Positions 5,244 to 5,820 of a stretch of 5,820 bases of DNA are shown here, one piece after another. The notes beneath the pieces were generated by a model. It was not told where the DNA came from, did no database searches, and worked only from the letters and a program-made list of their open reading frames with translations. The stretch spans positions 1-5,820 of the forward strand of contig JALVRI010000223.1 of assembly GCA_027031325.1 (NCBI GenBank), read 5' to 3'. Each line of letters starts with the position of its first letter. The first letter of the stretch is position 1. A program made the translations under genes and the position numbers. The stretch is from Desulfobacteraceae bacterium. GTDB taxonomy: Bacteria; Desulfobacterota; Desulfobacteria; Desulfobacterales; Desulfosarcinaceae.

Positions 5244-5820
5244 CTAGACCTTTTCAAGTTCGGCCTGAATCTGCTGCAGGTCCTGCTGCTCTACCGCCGC
5301 CGCCTCTATCTGGCTCTCGATTTCCTCATTGGTGAAATGCTTGAGCACGATGGCGTCGGTCGGGCACTTGGCATTGCATAGTCCGTCGCCCTTGCACAGG
5401 ATCGGGTTGACCCAGGCTTTTTTACCGCGGGCGGTCTCACGGAACTCGATGGCGCCGTATGTGCAGGCGGTGATACAGGCTCCACATGAAACGCAGCGGT
5501 CTTCTGCGACTTCGCACACGGCCCCCGAAGCGATAACCGTGTCGTTGGACAGGAGGGTCAAGACCCTGCCGGCGGCCCCGTAGGCCTGGTTGATGGTCTC
5601 GGGGATGTGCTTGGGATAATGGGCCAGACCGCAGAGGTAGACTCCGTCGGTCGCAAACTCCACCGGACGCAGCTTGACATGGGCTTCCTTGTAGAACCCG
5701 TCCGGGCTGAGGGTCACCTTGAACAAGGATGCGATGGCGTTGGTGGAACTCGAAGGCACGATGGCAGCCGCCAGGGCCAGGAAGTCGGCGTCAAGCTCGA
5801 GTTTCTGGCCCAGGATGGGA
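5244..5820 (-). CDS. hdrA: HdrA-like heterodisulfide reductase subunit A, C-terminal part (BamE-type candidate), partial
   Basis: The 5' end lies beyond the window; the last 191 codons are present, in frame from base 5819, ending with TAG at 5244-5246. HdrA proteins are cytoplasmic FAD and iron-sulfur proteins that split or merge electron pairs between high- and low-potential partners. Seen here: the tail of the FAD/NAD-type fold (stretch AHVKLRPVEFATDGVYLCGL, typical of HdrA), then two ferredoxin motifs. The first is C-x2-C-x2-C-x3-C at fragment residues 109, 112, 115 and 119. The second is C142-x2-D145-x2-C148-x3-C152, with Asp at the usual second Cys. A Glu/Gln-rich helical tail of about 40 residues follows. 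The next gene, mvhD, starts 41 bases on and is the usual electron-transfer partner of HdrA. The N-terminal half, which would tell plain HdrA from BamE-type or HdrA fusions, is not visible. Family assignment is firm; the specific complex is inferred. Confidence 0.93.
   Translation of the reverse strand, partial: PILGQKLELDADFLALAAAIVPSSSTNAIASLFKVTLSPDGFYKEAHVKLRPVEFATDGVYLCGLAHYPKHIPETINQAYGAAGRVLTLLSNDTVIASGAVCEVAEDRCVSCGACITACTYGAIEFRETARGKKAWVNPILCKGDGLCNAKCPTDAIVLKHFTNEEIESQIEAAAVEQQDLQQIQAELEKV

Overview
The window is one compact minus-strand gene train from a strict anaerobe with a selenocysteine-decoding system. The genes are GC-rich and contain many iron-sulfur motifs, and spacing is tight: a 4-base stop/start overlap, two gaps of about 10 bases, and longer gaps of 41, about 160 and about 70 bases. 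The gene set (HdrA, selenocysteine MvhD, NuoE, NuoF, a short NuoG-like ferredoxin, FdhD, EtfB) fits a sulfate-reducing, metal-reducing or syntrophic member of Desulfobacterota (old Deltaproteobacteria), or less likely a Pelotomaculum-like Firmicute. No 16S or other marker is present, so the taxonomy is inference.

Layout in the direction of transcription, from high to low coordinates: the C-terminus of an HdrA-like flavin/iron-sulfur protein (5820-5244, cut by the window edge); an MvhD-family electron-transfer protein (5202-4432) whose reading frame contains an in-frame TGA at codon 19, with a SECIS-like hairpin just after it; a structured 160-base gap (4431-4272); NuoE-like (4265-3813); NuoF/HydB-like with extra ferredoxin domains at both ends (3803-1878); a 198-residue [2Fe-2S]/2x[4Fe-4S] protein resembling the NuoG N-terminus (1881-1285); FdhD (1213-353); and the N-terminal part of EtfB (340-1, cut by the window edge). 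Every plus-strand ORF is a shadow of these genes.

How they may work together: HdrA + MvhD + NuoE + NuoF + a NuoG-type ferredoxin is a soluble, flavin-based electron-transfer (probably bifurcating or confurcating) module linking NAD(H), ferredoxin and a further low-potential enzyme. The order and the selenocysteine in MvhD match what I recall of bamE-F-G-H-I of the class II (tungsten) benzoyl-CoA reductase of Geobacter, Desulfococcus and related organisms; an Etf gene fits aromatic or acyl-CoA oxidation. The alternative is an Hdr-linked formate dehydrogenase module, which FdhD would favour. The catalytic subunit lies outside the window, so the choice stays open.

Points of most interest: the UGA-encoded selenocysteine and its SECIS hairpin, which an ordinary gene caller truncates by 43 residues; an Asp in place of a Cys ligand in the last HdrA cluster; loss of the His-Cys cluster site in the NuoG-like protein; FdhD in a cluster with no visible formate dehydrogenase; and a 160-base leader before nuoE with mutually exclusive hairpins and an orphan Shine-Dalgarno.
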